64,000 nt of DNA, from the NCBI GenBank assembly GCA_037179385.1, contig CM074185.1:49045000-49108999 (forward strand). Reading direction: 5' to 3'. The translations under genes and the position numbers were made by a program. This stretch comes from Holothuria scabra. Its lineage: Eukaryota; Echinodermata; Holothuroidea; Aspidochirotida; Holothuriidae. Below are positions 34,582 through 45,830 of the stretch, piece after piece (position 1 is the stretch's first letter; each line of letters opens with the position of its first letter). Under the pieces are notes generated by a model that made no database searches, was not told where the DNA came from, and was given only the letters and a program-made list of their open reading frames with translations.

Positions 34582-34810
34582 CAATCTTGGACAAAACTTG
34601 TTGGGACACCCCGCTCCTCCTTCCATTCCAATGTTGACCACTGTTATGCTGTTCATGGTAAAGAGCCATTCTTCTTGACACAACATTGGGTGGGGAAAAG
34701 GGGGTTTCATGTTAGGGCGTTAGGCTACTTCGGGGGGTTTCATGTTAGCCTACTTCAACTAAAATTTACGAATAATATGTAAAGTGTCCCAACAGTTTTG
34801 TCCAAAATTG
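34582..34810. mobile_element. MITE with 27-bp terminal inverted repeats and TA duplication (229 bp)
   Basis: The left end starts CAATCTTGGACAAAACTTG and continues TTGGGACA; the right end is the inverse (TGTCCCAACAGTTTTGTCC and AAAATTG). TA flanks both sides (34580-34581 and 34811-34812). Short size, TA duplication and inverted ends fit a non-autonomous Tc1/mariner-type element. The interior contains a repeated GGGGGTTTCATGTTAG word. Confidence 0.8.
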
Positions 34811-34812
34811 TA

Positions 34813-36345
34813 GTTTACTGCTTGTAAAGAAAGTCAAGTTAATCTAGGGTCGATACTTTTGCACAGAGTTAGGCCTGTGCCATCACCAATAGTGTATCAC
34901 ACAGTCTGAGGCAAAGTTTAAATAGGTAAAAAGATTTTGGGGCAACGCTACATCCAGGTTGGGCAACTGATTAAAAATAATAGCTTATCGATACTGTTAC
35001 ATCCATGAAAGTACTTTCATTTAAACACCAGTGCTGAGTAGAATACATAATGTAACTGCTTTTTCTAAAAATAGACCTTCCCAAACAAATTACAAGAAGC
35101 AATGCCCCCCCCCCCCTGCATGTATGGGAAATATTCCACTTTTGTCCAGGAACCAGTTCCAACAATATGCTTCATTTTGTCTATAAGAAAGTCCCAAGTG
35201 TGCACATTTTCAAGGCTTCGATTAGTACTTGCCATGCAAGTACAATTTCTAGTTAACTTCAGAAACAGCTTAAGATAACCTTCCTGTTGCGATCCAGGAA
35301 AGTCCAGTTTTGATCGATCGAATCCAAAATATCTACAGTTTCCCACACGTGATCTACCATGAAGGTGCTCTGTCCAAGGTTTGGCTTTAATGTGTTAAAT
35401 GCATTTTTCCGGGTCGCATGTGCTCATGACCCTTTTGGGTGGCCAGCGATTATGCCATAATATTGACATGACATAAAAACGCCGGGACTTGTTCACCATG
35501 TATTTTAACAATTCTGCTGCAAAGAAATAGTCTCATGGACTCATGGTAAAGGGGTCTTTTATTAATAAGGGCTTCGTATGGAGACAATAATTCCCGTTGG
35601 GCGACTACATTTGTTCTTTAAAACTTTTATCAAGTGTCAAGTACAATGGCTATACAGTTCAATGCCAAGTCCAGCCCCCTGGCTATATAGCGACGACACT
35701 TGTATACCGTCAATTGCAATCGGTTAAGAGTTCTGTCATGTACCGTGTGTTGCTTGAAAATATTACTAACAGGTAAACAATAGTTTCGTCTTTCAATAAC
35801 TTGCATAATGATTAGTCTGGGCTGTTAGTATCAATGTAAATTGAGAAGGATACGAAGTCCAATAAGCGCCTACAAAAAATTAAATTGAATTGAATGCAGT
35901 CGTGAATTTGAAGATAATTAGGAAACATGACCTTTTTACTGACTGAGGGAAACGAGGCGTTTATTTAATTTACAGCGCACTCCAACGGAGCCGGTTCTCA
36001 CATCAACCGAAAATTGATGATAAACTCAATATTTAGGGGTTTCCATTTCATTCACCCATGGATTTACAAAACAAAAAAGGCCAGATGGCTTGCATGATTT
36101 TTAATTTATATATATATTGCATGCATGTAGAATCAAAGTTGTACTCAAGAGTTAAGTTACTGTAACAGATGTCTCGGCGACATCGTATTGGACGTAACCT
36201 GTATGCTAAAACGTTTAACTTTTATGCTCCTGTTGTGCACATTGTTGATTTGTCAGTGGGCAGACAATGATTCTGAATTATGTCTTTGGAAAATTCTGCC
36301 CCTTGAATACTTGACGTTTTTACCGGTGTCTTTAACTTTATGATT
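34813..36345. other. anonymous DNA
   Basis: Nothing recognised. A C-run at 35106-35117 lies within an ORF that I do not consider real. Confidence 0.4.
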
Positions 36346-36353
36346 AAACTTAT

Positions 36354-37847
36354 CAGTGGCGGAGCTAGGGATTTCGGTCAGAGGGGGCGAAAATGGTCTG
36401 CAGGGGCGCTTCGAAGAAGTAAATACCCTGAGCCACAGCACCATCGAAGCCACAGCTTTTCAGACTTTCCATTTGATTTTCCGCACCTGGTAGAAGACTA
36501 CTTTGTCATTTCTCCTCATCAAGTTTTTCCACTAAAACATGTTTAAATTTTCTTTCCATGGGCCTCTACAGAAGAAAATTCAGGGGGCAAAATCCTTTAA
36601 GAGGGTAAAAGCTCTGCGCCACCTTGCGTTGGCGCAGAGCGCAAGAAAATTGTAGCCCAAAATGTCTCTCAGATCGCTCGAAATGGCATTTCTTAAGCCT
36701 ATTTACCGCATATAAATAGGGGAAAACACTGAGTGAATTGTTAAGGAATGTTGATGTTAATTTTTCTTCGTCTTTTTCTTTATGTTTTCTTCGTTTTTTC
36801 CCCTTTTTTTATTTTCCAGTTGAGGGCAAGTTCCCCCCTTGCCCCTACATGCGGACGCTCATGTTTCTTCCTCACTTTCACATTCCTAGTGAATAGCAAA
36901 CAATCTCACAGGGGGAAACAAGTAATGGAAATTAATCACCGTTAGGTATACATTTTTTGCATCTGGAAATCAAGATAAGTACACGAAGAAACAATAATTG
37001 ACGTAATTTTCATCCTGTGACCACTCTGAAATAGCCATTTAGTAAGTACATTGACAGAAATACCGTATCCTAGACAAAAGGTCTGCTTGGCTCTCTAAAT
37101 ACCGAATTCATGATAAATAAAAGTAGCCTAAACCTAGGCTTATTAGAGGCAATTTTCTGGCTTTTTAGGCCACGAAAGTAGGGATATAAGCATTTTCAGG
37201 GGAATATCGTGCAGTGTCAGAAATAGCCATTTATCATGAGAATGGCCACTTGAATTTAAAGCAGAATGGAAACTGCTCATTTAAACCATTACCACTGTAA
37301 TAACAGTTTTATTTTATTTTAACCTGAATTTTCTCTTCAAATGATTTTGAAAAATGTTGTGGAAGCCATTTTGGTATCTTTAAAAACTCTTTTCATTGTC
37401 TATGTTGACAATTATCCCCGACAACAAAGGCTATTTGCTCTACAGTTATTGTTACGCCCTTTGCAACATCTTTTATTGGCCGGGAGGGTGAATTTCATGT
37501 AAGTCTGTGTATTTTATAAGCTTATATAATCACGCCTGTTGTGGAAGCAATTAAATTAGCACAGCGACAACATTTATTAGTGCGTATAAAGCACGATGAT
37601 ACGTTTCGGCAAAACCTATCCCTATATTACAGAAGATGACCCTTTTCATCAGAATAAAGTGCAGATAGTACAGTAACTGGTGGCTGTTTGAGCATTTTGC
37701 TATCTGGACCTTAAAACAACGTTGTAAAATTGTCTTTTGCCAACAATGGTGCAAGAGTAAAGTATGTTAAAAACATCAAAAGGGCGCCGAGAGACGATTT
37801 CGGTCCGTCGGGGGGGGGGGGCTGATCATATGGCAGCTCCGCCACTG
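36354..37847 (+). mobile_element. non-autonomous hAT-like element B1 (1494 bp)
   Basis: The ends are CAGTGGCGGAGC and its inverse GCTCCGCCACTG. The 8-bp flanks are AAACTTAT (36346-36353) and AACCTTAT (37848-37855), one mismatch apart. The interior includes GCGCCA-CCTTGC-GTTGGCGCAGAGCG near 36617-36642, a G-run near 37810, and no transposase. It is alignable along most of its length with the element at 44110-45642, which defines the family. Short frames in it are not genes. Confidence 0.88.
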
Positions 37848-40359
37848 AACCTTATGATACTGGGCATCCACCTTCAAAAGATTTTTAAGGATTGAATGGT
37901 ATTTCCGCGTAAAATCTAACTAAAATCGAAGTTAGTCGGTAAACTAGTTATCAAATGAATTAGCAGCCATGAGTTAAGATTTATTCAACATTTGCACGAG
38001 AATAAAATTAGGAACGCGAGTATAGAATTAAAAATGTCGAGACCAGTCTATTACGTTATTGGAATTTGGGTCAAACAAACATACCAAATAGCCTACTCCA
38101 TAATTCGAGATTACCGGAACATGTGTTTACAATTATAATCGAGGAAGAATCATTTTATTCTTTTGTCAGCAGTAAGGTTCACACCTTGTCTTTGACAGTT
38201 CTGTTAAAACCTGATAGCAATACCGGGGTCAGATTGCTACTCCATTCTTCTATCGTTAAGGTATCACTCAAGTCATGAGGTTTTAGACCAGTTCATGACG
38301 ACCAGTTTAAAGAGGCAAATTTTGCTAATGGCGATTTCCCAATTTTCATCCCATATTTTACTGTCGCCGTCAAACTTTGGGGACTATGCCAAATCTACTC
38401 TGCAAACTTGTTACTACTTTTGATTGCAATATTGATATTACCGTTTCGTACTACATCTCTGTCACCCCTCCTCCGTTCGTCTTATGTAGGCTTTGTACAC
38501 GTGACATTCTCAATGTGTAACTTTGCCCCATCCGTCCGAGCAACCTCAGTATTGTTAAATTCCGCGATGGCTAGACTTATCAGAAGCAGCGTGTATATTA
38601 AGCTTTAGTTTGTAATGGTTACATAGTTCAGGGATACTTATACACTGAAAGCGATTTAGGTATTTGAGAGAAGAAGCTGATTTTCTAGCAATTTCTGGGG
38701 GACCGCTCATTCACTCAGACATATTTTTGGACAGAATGTAGAGTAATGTTTCACGTGACTGGAAAATGTTTTGGGAAATTGTCCTAGGAATTTGACAATC
38801 TGGAACAAGAGGTGCAAACGACGATTTCGTAGTGCAGTCACCGGGGTTGTGACTAGGAGATGATTGGAAGAATGCTACTCGGAGACAATTAAACTGCAGA
38901 ATGTTTTGCATAACTTGAACAAGTTTCTTCTGCCCCATTTGAGGTGGCATTCTGTCTTTGTCCTGTCCATTAATTCGTTACAAGATGAATCAAGGAGGTG
39001 GTAAGAAATTTACACCTACTTGGTTGGAGCCGCTTTGGGAAGTAAAAGGAGTATGATAGCCCCCCCCCCCCCCCCAAGAAGAGCAAATTTTCGGACCTGC
39101 CGAATTTGTTACGTCATATGTGGGTTGTACTTTTTAGTGTATCAAATCGATCCGTTCACAACACTTGTCGAAGCCATGCACGCGTTTTTCCTGGTATCAC
39201 AGCACAAGTTGTTCTCGTTAACAGTAATAATGTTGGTCTTACAGGTTAGAATTCTTTAAACGGAGTGATCTTGCTTCTACAAGAGCGTTTGGAAATTCCA
39301 ATAAAAAAGATATTTCCAAGACCTATACCCACAACACCTAAAGCAACCGTTTATGTAATTGCCCACAGCTCCATGTTCTTGCTCCATACGATATTTGTTT
39401 CAAAAGCGATTCCCCAAAAGTACAAAAGAACTGAAGAAATAAATGATGCACCCCGAAAATTGCTTTAAACGGTAATTCCACATTCTGTTATCATCTTTTG
39501 TACCGCTAACTTAAATGAAGCTTTGAGGAACACAAAGGCTAGTGACGATAAGATGGGGAGCTCTTGAAGGCACTTGAAACTGGATCACAAACACCATGCC
39601 AAAAAAACTAAACACACCATGAAACAGGGAACAAAGGAGTCTTCGTTAGTAAGATTTAGAAACTGCTAATTCAACCTTAAACCAATGAAACACGGTGACC
39701 CGAGCTCAACAGTCAACACCTACAGGTCACCCTTAAAGGGTCAAACCTCTCACCCCAAACTACAATTTTGGTACGGGGGTACCGAAATTCTCAATTGGAT
39801 CAGCTCTTTGATTGGTAGCAATTTCAAACAATGCAGAGTACCAAAGCTTATATTAAACAGCATGAACGGTACTGAGAGTGTTTTGATTATATAAATCGAG
39901 TTTTTCTATACTCACCCTGTAGTAACAAAGTGAGATTTGTATCTGGATGAACATGAATTTCAGACAAATATGGGAGGGGCTTTAATTAGTAAGAAGGTTA
40001 GGAGAATTGGCATTGTCTGGGGTAAGAGAATTGGGCCTTTAAGCAAAACCTCTTACATGATGTCGCGGAACCAGTTCTTGCAACTTAAGGGTAACCTCAT
40101 TCCCCCACTTCCCCCACAGCTCCACAACCGAATGCAGTTGCCGACTAAAGTTACAACTCAAACCAAAAACAACTTTTGTCCCAAGCAAGACCGACGTTTC
40201 CGGCCTTGCAAGCGATCATCGATTACATAGCAAGTAATGCAAACGCCCTAATAACAGTGAACTGGTAAAAGAGACAAAGAAACTGATTTACTTGCCTCCA
40301 GTAGGTCTCCAGTTGGTGTGGGAATGAAAGGCGTACGGTGGTAGTCTTCAATGAGGGGG
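37848..40359. other. anonymous DNA
   Basis: It begins with the right 8-bp duplication of element B1. Nothing else is recognised. A C-run at 39060-39076 resembles the homopolymer runs near hAT-like ends but no terminus is visible there. Confidence 0.4.
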
Positions 40360-40500
40360 CAAGATCACTTTTTTCCGAATGATGCCACCGTTGATCATGT
40401 TTTGGCCGAATAGACCAATTGCTTTTGCCTGAATTAGGAGGACGAGGGCCCCCTGCAACCCCTGCGTCGTACGCCTGTTGTGGTAAAAAGGATTCTAGTA
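40360..40500. mobile_element. possible terminal fragment of a hAT-like or related element
   Basis: AGGACGAGGGCCCCCTGCAAC-type C-rich sequence followed by CGTCGTACGCC at about 40464-40474 resembles the C-rich approach to a GCTACGCCACTG terminus. The terminus itself is not preserved. Confidence 0.3.
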
Positions 40501-41693
40501 GATCTAGATTCTAGCACGTGGATATAACTAGCTTTATCTACGTAAACAAACAGCTTCAAGTGATTAACCGTGGTCTATTGCAAACACCGTGTGCACGTCA
40601 TTTCTTTCTTATAAGGCATAGTTTACAATCTGTTCGTTCAATTTTATTGGTCATTAGCCAACCTTGTATCCAATGAAGTTATTATTAAGCCGATATGTAA
40701 ATGTTATATACACTACGTGATCAATGATGAACTAAGATGTGTATCGAACTCTTTAATGCTCGCCTTGTTATTACACACGTTGCCGGTGCATCTGGATATT
40801 TCGTATAGCAATGGCTATTCATTATTTCACGAAAACTAGCAGTGTTGTCTACATTTTTTAAAACACATATTTAAAACAACGAAGGGAGGTTTAAGGCTAA
40901 GATTGGCCTTAACTGTTTTCGAGTTTACAGAACAGCTCACTATTATATTAAAACTGGAAATTGTCTTTGATGGGTTATAATTTAACTCAAGCTACCGCGG
41001 GATTAGGAGACAATAAAGAGAACTGCCAAATCAGAAAAAAAACTTTCACTTTTGTATTCGAATGGACTATTGCCTTCTGTTAAGCTATTATAATAATTTA
41101 AAAGAAAAAAAAAACTTCAAGCAAAATCAGTGTTGTTCTTTGCCCTTTCCTCAAGCTTTCTACTTCCAATCTTCTGCCCGGCACATCAAAAACTAGACAA
41201 AAACTGCCCCTAAATTAAGGTTTATTAGCGGTGAATAATCTTTCTTGACAATTCTCCGTGTATATTTACACGAGATTTGTATTCGATGGTGTCTAAAACA
41301 TGAAATCCCCCTCCATTTCTGCTATTAGTGTTGAGAGATCCTTAAGTCAATGTATACGTCGTGTTTAAACACTCGATGTACCACGATGATTTGCAGAATA
41401 CCCAAACTTATGTCAGGTTGACGTCCGTCACTGAATTTTGAGGAACAGAAAACATTGCACTTTTTAAGCCTATGTTTTATCTGAGAAATCACATACGAAT
41501 TTGACAATTAAGTTGTTAGGTCACTTTATCTTGGAAAAATAAGGTTCTGACAACAAAGACTACTATAGTAAGTTTCAGAATTAGACAAAACTATTCTTGG
41601 TTTTCCTATTAAAGCTGAAATCCATTCATATATCGCCGCAATCGCGATCTACGTCCTCCTGAAGATAATAATTTTACCAGAAGAAAGAAAGAT
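40501..41693. other. anonymous DNA
   Basis: No gene or element recognised. Confidence 0.4.
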
Positions 41694-42054
41694 ATACCGG
41701 TTCCCTTTAGTCTCATCCCCCAGGACACAGATCAGAAATGCCCAGCAGTGGGGTCCCTAAAAAGTGTATGTTTTACCATTTTTCATAGATTGATTTTATT
41801 CCCATTATTTGAAAAGTGGCATACATGAGATTGGTATTTCAAGGCTGGGTACATGCAGCTTAAAACACGTGGGAAGTTCCGTTTCCGACCATTTGTAGGG
41901 TTTGTAAAGCCCAAAATTTTCTTGTACGATCCGAGCCAAGTAAAGGTGGCGCTCCGCTTAGATAGTCTGGCCGCGTCTGACCCTCGGAGGAGCCAGCCCC
42001 ACCCCCACTTATTACCAGCGCCCCCGTAAAAATTCCATCCTGACTCCGCCACTG
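41694..42054 (-). mobile_element. truncated hAT-like element, sister of the 7747 copy
   Basis: On the minus strand this is the first 360 bp or so of the 7747-9206 element. It starts with a CAGTGGCGGAGTCAGGATGG-like terminus (42054 downwards) and shares a GGCGCTCCGC region, ACACGTGGGA against CACGTGTTTT, GGCATACATGAGATT against TGCCACTTCTC, and ends near the GATGAGACTAAAGGGAA word. The other end is lost. Confidence 0.75.
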
Positions 42055-42469
42055 CCCCTCCAGTAATGATCAATTTGATGCACAAAGGTGCAATGATTGG
42101 AAACGTTTTCATGTGTTAGAAATAAAGACGAAGTAGTAGTGTGTTTGTTGTGACATCACACCCGAGCATGGTCCTAAGAGAAAAAAAAAAATAGGCGCCC
42201 TGATTGTACCTTAAAATGAAGACGTAAGTGTACATTAAGCAGTTTAACCGGGGTAAAAAGTATGTCACAAAAGGGTACACAATCACTAAGCAAATCGTTT
42301 GGTAGCAGGTAGCAGTATTCAATGCGGGACATTTATTTAAGGGAAATACTGATAAGAATTACGAGATTTTATTATTCTCTGTATATTCACTTGCTGAATT
42401 TTGGATAAGCTTTTCCGGTGAGAAGTATACCTCATTTTCATTAACATCGTGTTGATACTTTAAACAATG
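42055..42469. other. anonymous spacer
   Basis: Nothing recognised apart from an A-run at 42181-42191. Confidence 0.4.
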
Positions 42470-43000
42470 AATTGTTACCTTCAGAGATGCACTAGCCTAC
42501 AGGTAAGACGCGTTTATCTAGTTGGTCTCAGAACGTCTCTGTTCGGCATTGTGATGTTATCCAAATAATTTTCACCCAGCATTAAATGCAACCGTGGCAA
42601 AGGCCGGGAAGCAAGCCGACCTTTTGTTACGGAATCTTAATAGAAACGGTATCCTTGGAAACATACTCATAGGAGATACATTAGTAAAGAACTGAAGGGT
42701 AAAGCGCGATCATTAACTTCAGGCTGTTACCCATAACATTGTATTGTTAACTCAAGAAATGCACTGAGCCTACAGGTAAGATTCGTAAATCTAGTTAATC
42801 TCAAATCGTCTTGAATTGGCTTCGTAATGTTATACACATAATATCTACCCGGTATTAAATACGACGGTGCCTAAGGCTCTGAAAGCGCGTCGAACTTTTG
42901 CAATGGAATCGTAATAAAACCGGTATCCTTGGAAACATACGCTTTGGATATACATTAGTACAGGACTGAAGGGTTAAGCGCAAGCAGTGAACAAACAATT
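42470..43000 (+). repeat. tandem duplication, two units with period of about 273 bp
   Basis: GCCTACAGGTAAGA/T lies at 42495 and again at 42768. The units share in order ATGCACT-AGCCTACAGGTAAG, AATCTAGTT-TCTCA, TAATGTTAT/TGATGTTAT, CCCAGCATTAAAT or CCCGGTATTAAAT, CGGTATCCTTGGAAACATAC, GATACATTAGTA and ACTGAAGGGT-AAGCGC. They are clearly diverged from each other, so the duplication is not recent. Each unit contains a consensus-like 5' splice site (CAG-GTAAG), and no long ORF spans either unit. Confidence 0.8.
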
Positions 43001-44040
43001 GATGTTTGACTATGTAAAAGCCTTAAATAATGTTGTAATGGTTCGTGATCGAAATAGATATGGCACAGATCTCAACACCCAGCCGAAAAGGTTTTTTCAA
43101 CAAGTCCTCTTTTCGCGGCTTTCTGTTGAAGAGCCATGAAAATAATCCAAACGGTTACTCCCGAAGCTCCTAAAAAGAGTTATGTCCCGGATTGACATAA
43201 AACTTAAAAAAGTGACCATTCACCACAACCTTTAGACCTCTGCACCATACATCTCTTATTTTCAACTCCGCTAAAGCCCATGCAACCATGATATTGTGTC
43301 AGTGCCATGATTCTTTACCAATCCTCTGCATCTGATTTACAAGTTTTTCAAGTTTTATTACTGCCTACAGTACATGAAAGAAACGGCAAAGTTGGATATT
43401 TGATCCAAAAGCATTAAAGATTTAGCAAAGTAGCTGCAATTCTCTTCTAACAATATAGATAAGTTTGCAGTTACTTTCTATTGTACCCTTGAAATATGAG
43501 TCCTCAAGAGTAAATATACAAATTTGTGGCATCAAGAGGAGGACACGACCGGCATGTGCTACCCCTTTACAATTATTTTTTCAAAAACGTTATTTTGTAG
43601 CGTCAGACCCCCTTAGGTAATCATTATCATGGAAAGTAAAATGTGTTCTTTGAAACAAAAATAACCGTCATTAAACTGCATTCGTTGAAGTGACATTTTA
43701 AGCCGATCTTCCATTAAAGTGGTTTTCGTTAAATGCCAACTTCAAAATTTCTGCTTAATGTTTTTTAATGAATCTAAAAAGTTATAACTTCAGTCCTGGC
43801 AACTCTAGTGCGACTATGCTTATTGATATGCGCGATTTGAAATACCGGGCCTTATCTATTTATCTTAGACTACAATTAGAGCACATTAAACGTAAGACTC
43901 ACCCCCTAACTAACCGCATCCTTCGCGCTAAGAAGCCAGTTATACTCATTACCTTCAAGGTAGGCCGACGAGCTGAGCAATTGTTAGTAGGTACAACTTC
44001 ACGGGTAACGGCAGTTTACGGAGTATTCATTACGACAACA
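43001..44040. other. anonymous DNA with one unassigned frame
   Basis: A 97-codon frame at 43768-44061 (plus) has a basic central part (LRLQLEHIKRKTHPLTNRIL) but no known domain, and its end overlaps the paralogous segment that starts at 44041. I do not call it a gene. Confidence 0.35.
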
Positions 44041-44109
44041 GTTGCTTTAAAACTCTATTAACCACATAACCAGCGATCCAGTGGAAGTGGAACATGGATT
44101 GGTATCAAT
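44041..44109 (+). repeat. paralogous segment, left part, ending in the 8-bp hAT duplication
   Basis: GTTGCTTTAAAACTCTATTA, ACCACATAACCAGCGATCCA and GGATTGGTATCAAT align with GTTGTTTTAGAACTCTGTTA, ACACAAACATGGCGAATCAA and GGATTGTTATCAAT at 57838-57912. The last eight bases GTATCAAT (44102-44109) are the target duplication of the hAT-like element that follows. Confidence 0.75.
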
Positions 44110-45642
44110 CAGTGGCGGAGCTAGGGATTTCGGTCAGAAGGGGCGAAAATGGTCTGCAGGGGAGCTTCGAAGGAGTAAATACCCTGAGCCTCCGCACGAT
44201 CGAAGCCACGGCTTTTCAGATTTTCCATTTGATTTTCCGCACCTGGTAGAAGACTACCTTGACATTTCTTATCAACAAGTTTTTCTGTTAAAACATGTTA
44301 AAATTTTCTATCCATGGGCCTCCGCTGAAGAAAATACGGAGGGGGGGGGGGTTCAATTCTTTTAGGGGTGAAAACTCCACGCCACCGTGAGTTGGCGCGG
44401 AGCGCAAGAAAATTTTGACCCCAAATGCCTCTCAGATTGCTGGAAATGGCATTTAAATAGGGAAAACACTGAGTGAACTGTTAAGAAATATTGATGTTTA
44501 TTTTTCTTCGTCTTTTTCTTTATGTTTTCTTCGTTTTTTCAGGTTTTTTTTTATTTTCCATGGGAGGGAAAGTTCCCCCCTTGCCCCTACCTGCGGAAGC
44601 GCATGTTTCTATCCCTCTCTTTCACATTCTAGTATAAAGGCAGTCACTGTATTTCGTGTGTTATTGTCAGGTCTTGATTTAAGATATAAATGTTATAATG
44701 GGCTACTTTGTGAAGATAAAGATTAAACCTGCTAGAGCTAAATAGGAAGCAACCTTACAGAGGGAAAAGGTTATGGAAATTAATCAACGTTTGGTGTACA
44801 TTTTTGGCACCCGGAAATCAAGATAAGTACACGAAGAAACATTACTTGAGGTAATTTACATCATGTGAATACTCTGAAAGAGCCATGAATTAAATACATC
44901 AAAAGAAATAGCCAAGACAAGAGGTCTGCTTGGCTTTCTAGATACCGAATTCCTAATAAATAAAAGTAGCCTACACTTAAAGTTATTTGATGCAATCTGG
45001 CATTTTAGACCACGGAAGTACATAAATAAGCATTTTAATGAGATTATCGTGCAGTGTCAGAAATTGCCATTTATCATGAGAATGGTCACTTGAAGAAAGG
45101 CAAAATGGAAACTGCTCTTTAAAACTCTTATACCATTACCACTACGATAACAGTTTTATTTTATTTTGACCTGAATGTTTGCTTCAAATGATTTTGAAAA
45201 ATGTCTTTTTATTGTCTATGTTGACAATTATCCCCGACAACAAGAGGGCTTTTTGCGCTACAATTATTACCGCGCCCTTTGCAACATCTTTTACTGGCCG
45301 GGAGGGTTAATGTAATGTCAATCTTTGAAAGCTTATAATCACGCTTGGTGTGGAAGCAATGAACTTAGCACAGCGTCATCATTCATTAGTGCGTATTAAG
45401 CATGAAGATACGTTTCGGCAAAACCTATCCCTATATTACAGATGATGAATGAATTGCAGATAGTACAGTTATTGGTGGCTGTTTGAGCATTTTGTTATCG
45501 GGGCCTTAAAGCAATGCTATTAAATTATGTCTTTTGTCAAAAATGGTGCAAGAGTAAAGTATGTTGAAAACCTAAAAAGGGCGCCGACAGACGATTTTGG
45601 TTCGTCGGGGGGGGGGGGACCATATGGCATGCTGCGCCACTG
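44110..45642 (+). mobile_element. non-autonomous hAT-like element B2 (1533 bp)
   Basis: It starts CAGTGGCGGAGCTAGGG and ends GCTGCGCCACTG, with exact 8-bp duplications GTATCAAT at 44102-44109 and 45643-45650. It is the same family as 36354-37847: both share GATTTCGGTCAGA, AAAATGGTCTGCAGGGG, TTCCGCACCTGGTAGAAGAC, the GCGCCA...TTGGCGCGGAGCGC motif, GTACACGAAGAAACA, ATTATCCCCGACAACA, GGCCGGGAGGGT and a terminal G-run. There is no transposase gene. The paralogous segment at 57838-58085 lacks the element, which confirms both ends. Confidence 0.9.
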
Positions 45643-45650
45643 GTATCAAT

Positions 45651-45830
45651 TACCAAATGCTGGAAGTCACCCAAGCATTAAGCACAGACAATGAAATCAA
45701 ATGTTCTGCTTATTTTAGCAAACAATCTTAATGCTCGTTGATGTGAAAAAACAGAAGATTGCAGGGGACCATTTTAGATTAATCGCGGTTTGTAAAATTA
45801 AAAGCACCTGTCCACCTCATGTAAAGAAAA
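45651..45830 (+). repeat. paralogous segment, right part
   Basis: It continues the alignment with 57913-58085 after the hAT-like element: ACCAAATGCTGGAAGTCACC against AACAAATGCAGTTGAAAGTC, AGGGGACCATTTTAGATTAA against AGGAGACTATTTTAGGTTAA, and GTCCACCTCATG against GCCCACCTCATG. Confidence 0.75.

Noticed and set aside
35065..35346. 93-codon minus-strand ORF with a Gly run
   Set aside because: The Gly run is a translated C homopolymer and no domain is visible.
36340..36546. ORFs shared between 36.34-36.55 and 44.08-44.37 kb (GGARDFGQ-type product)
   Set aside because: The similarity comes from the same hAT-like element; the frame starts in the terminal inverted repeat and is not maintained further in.
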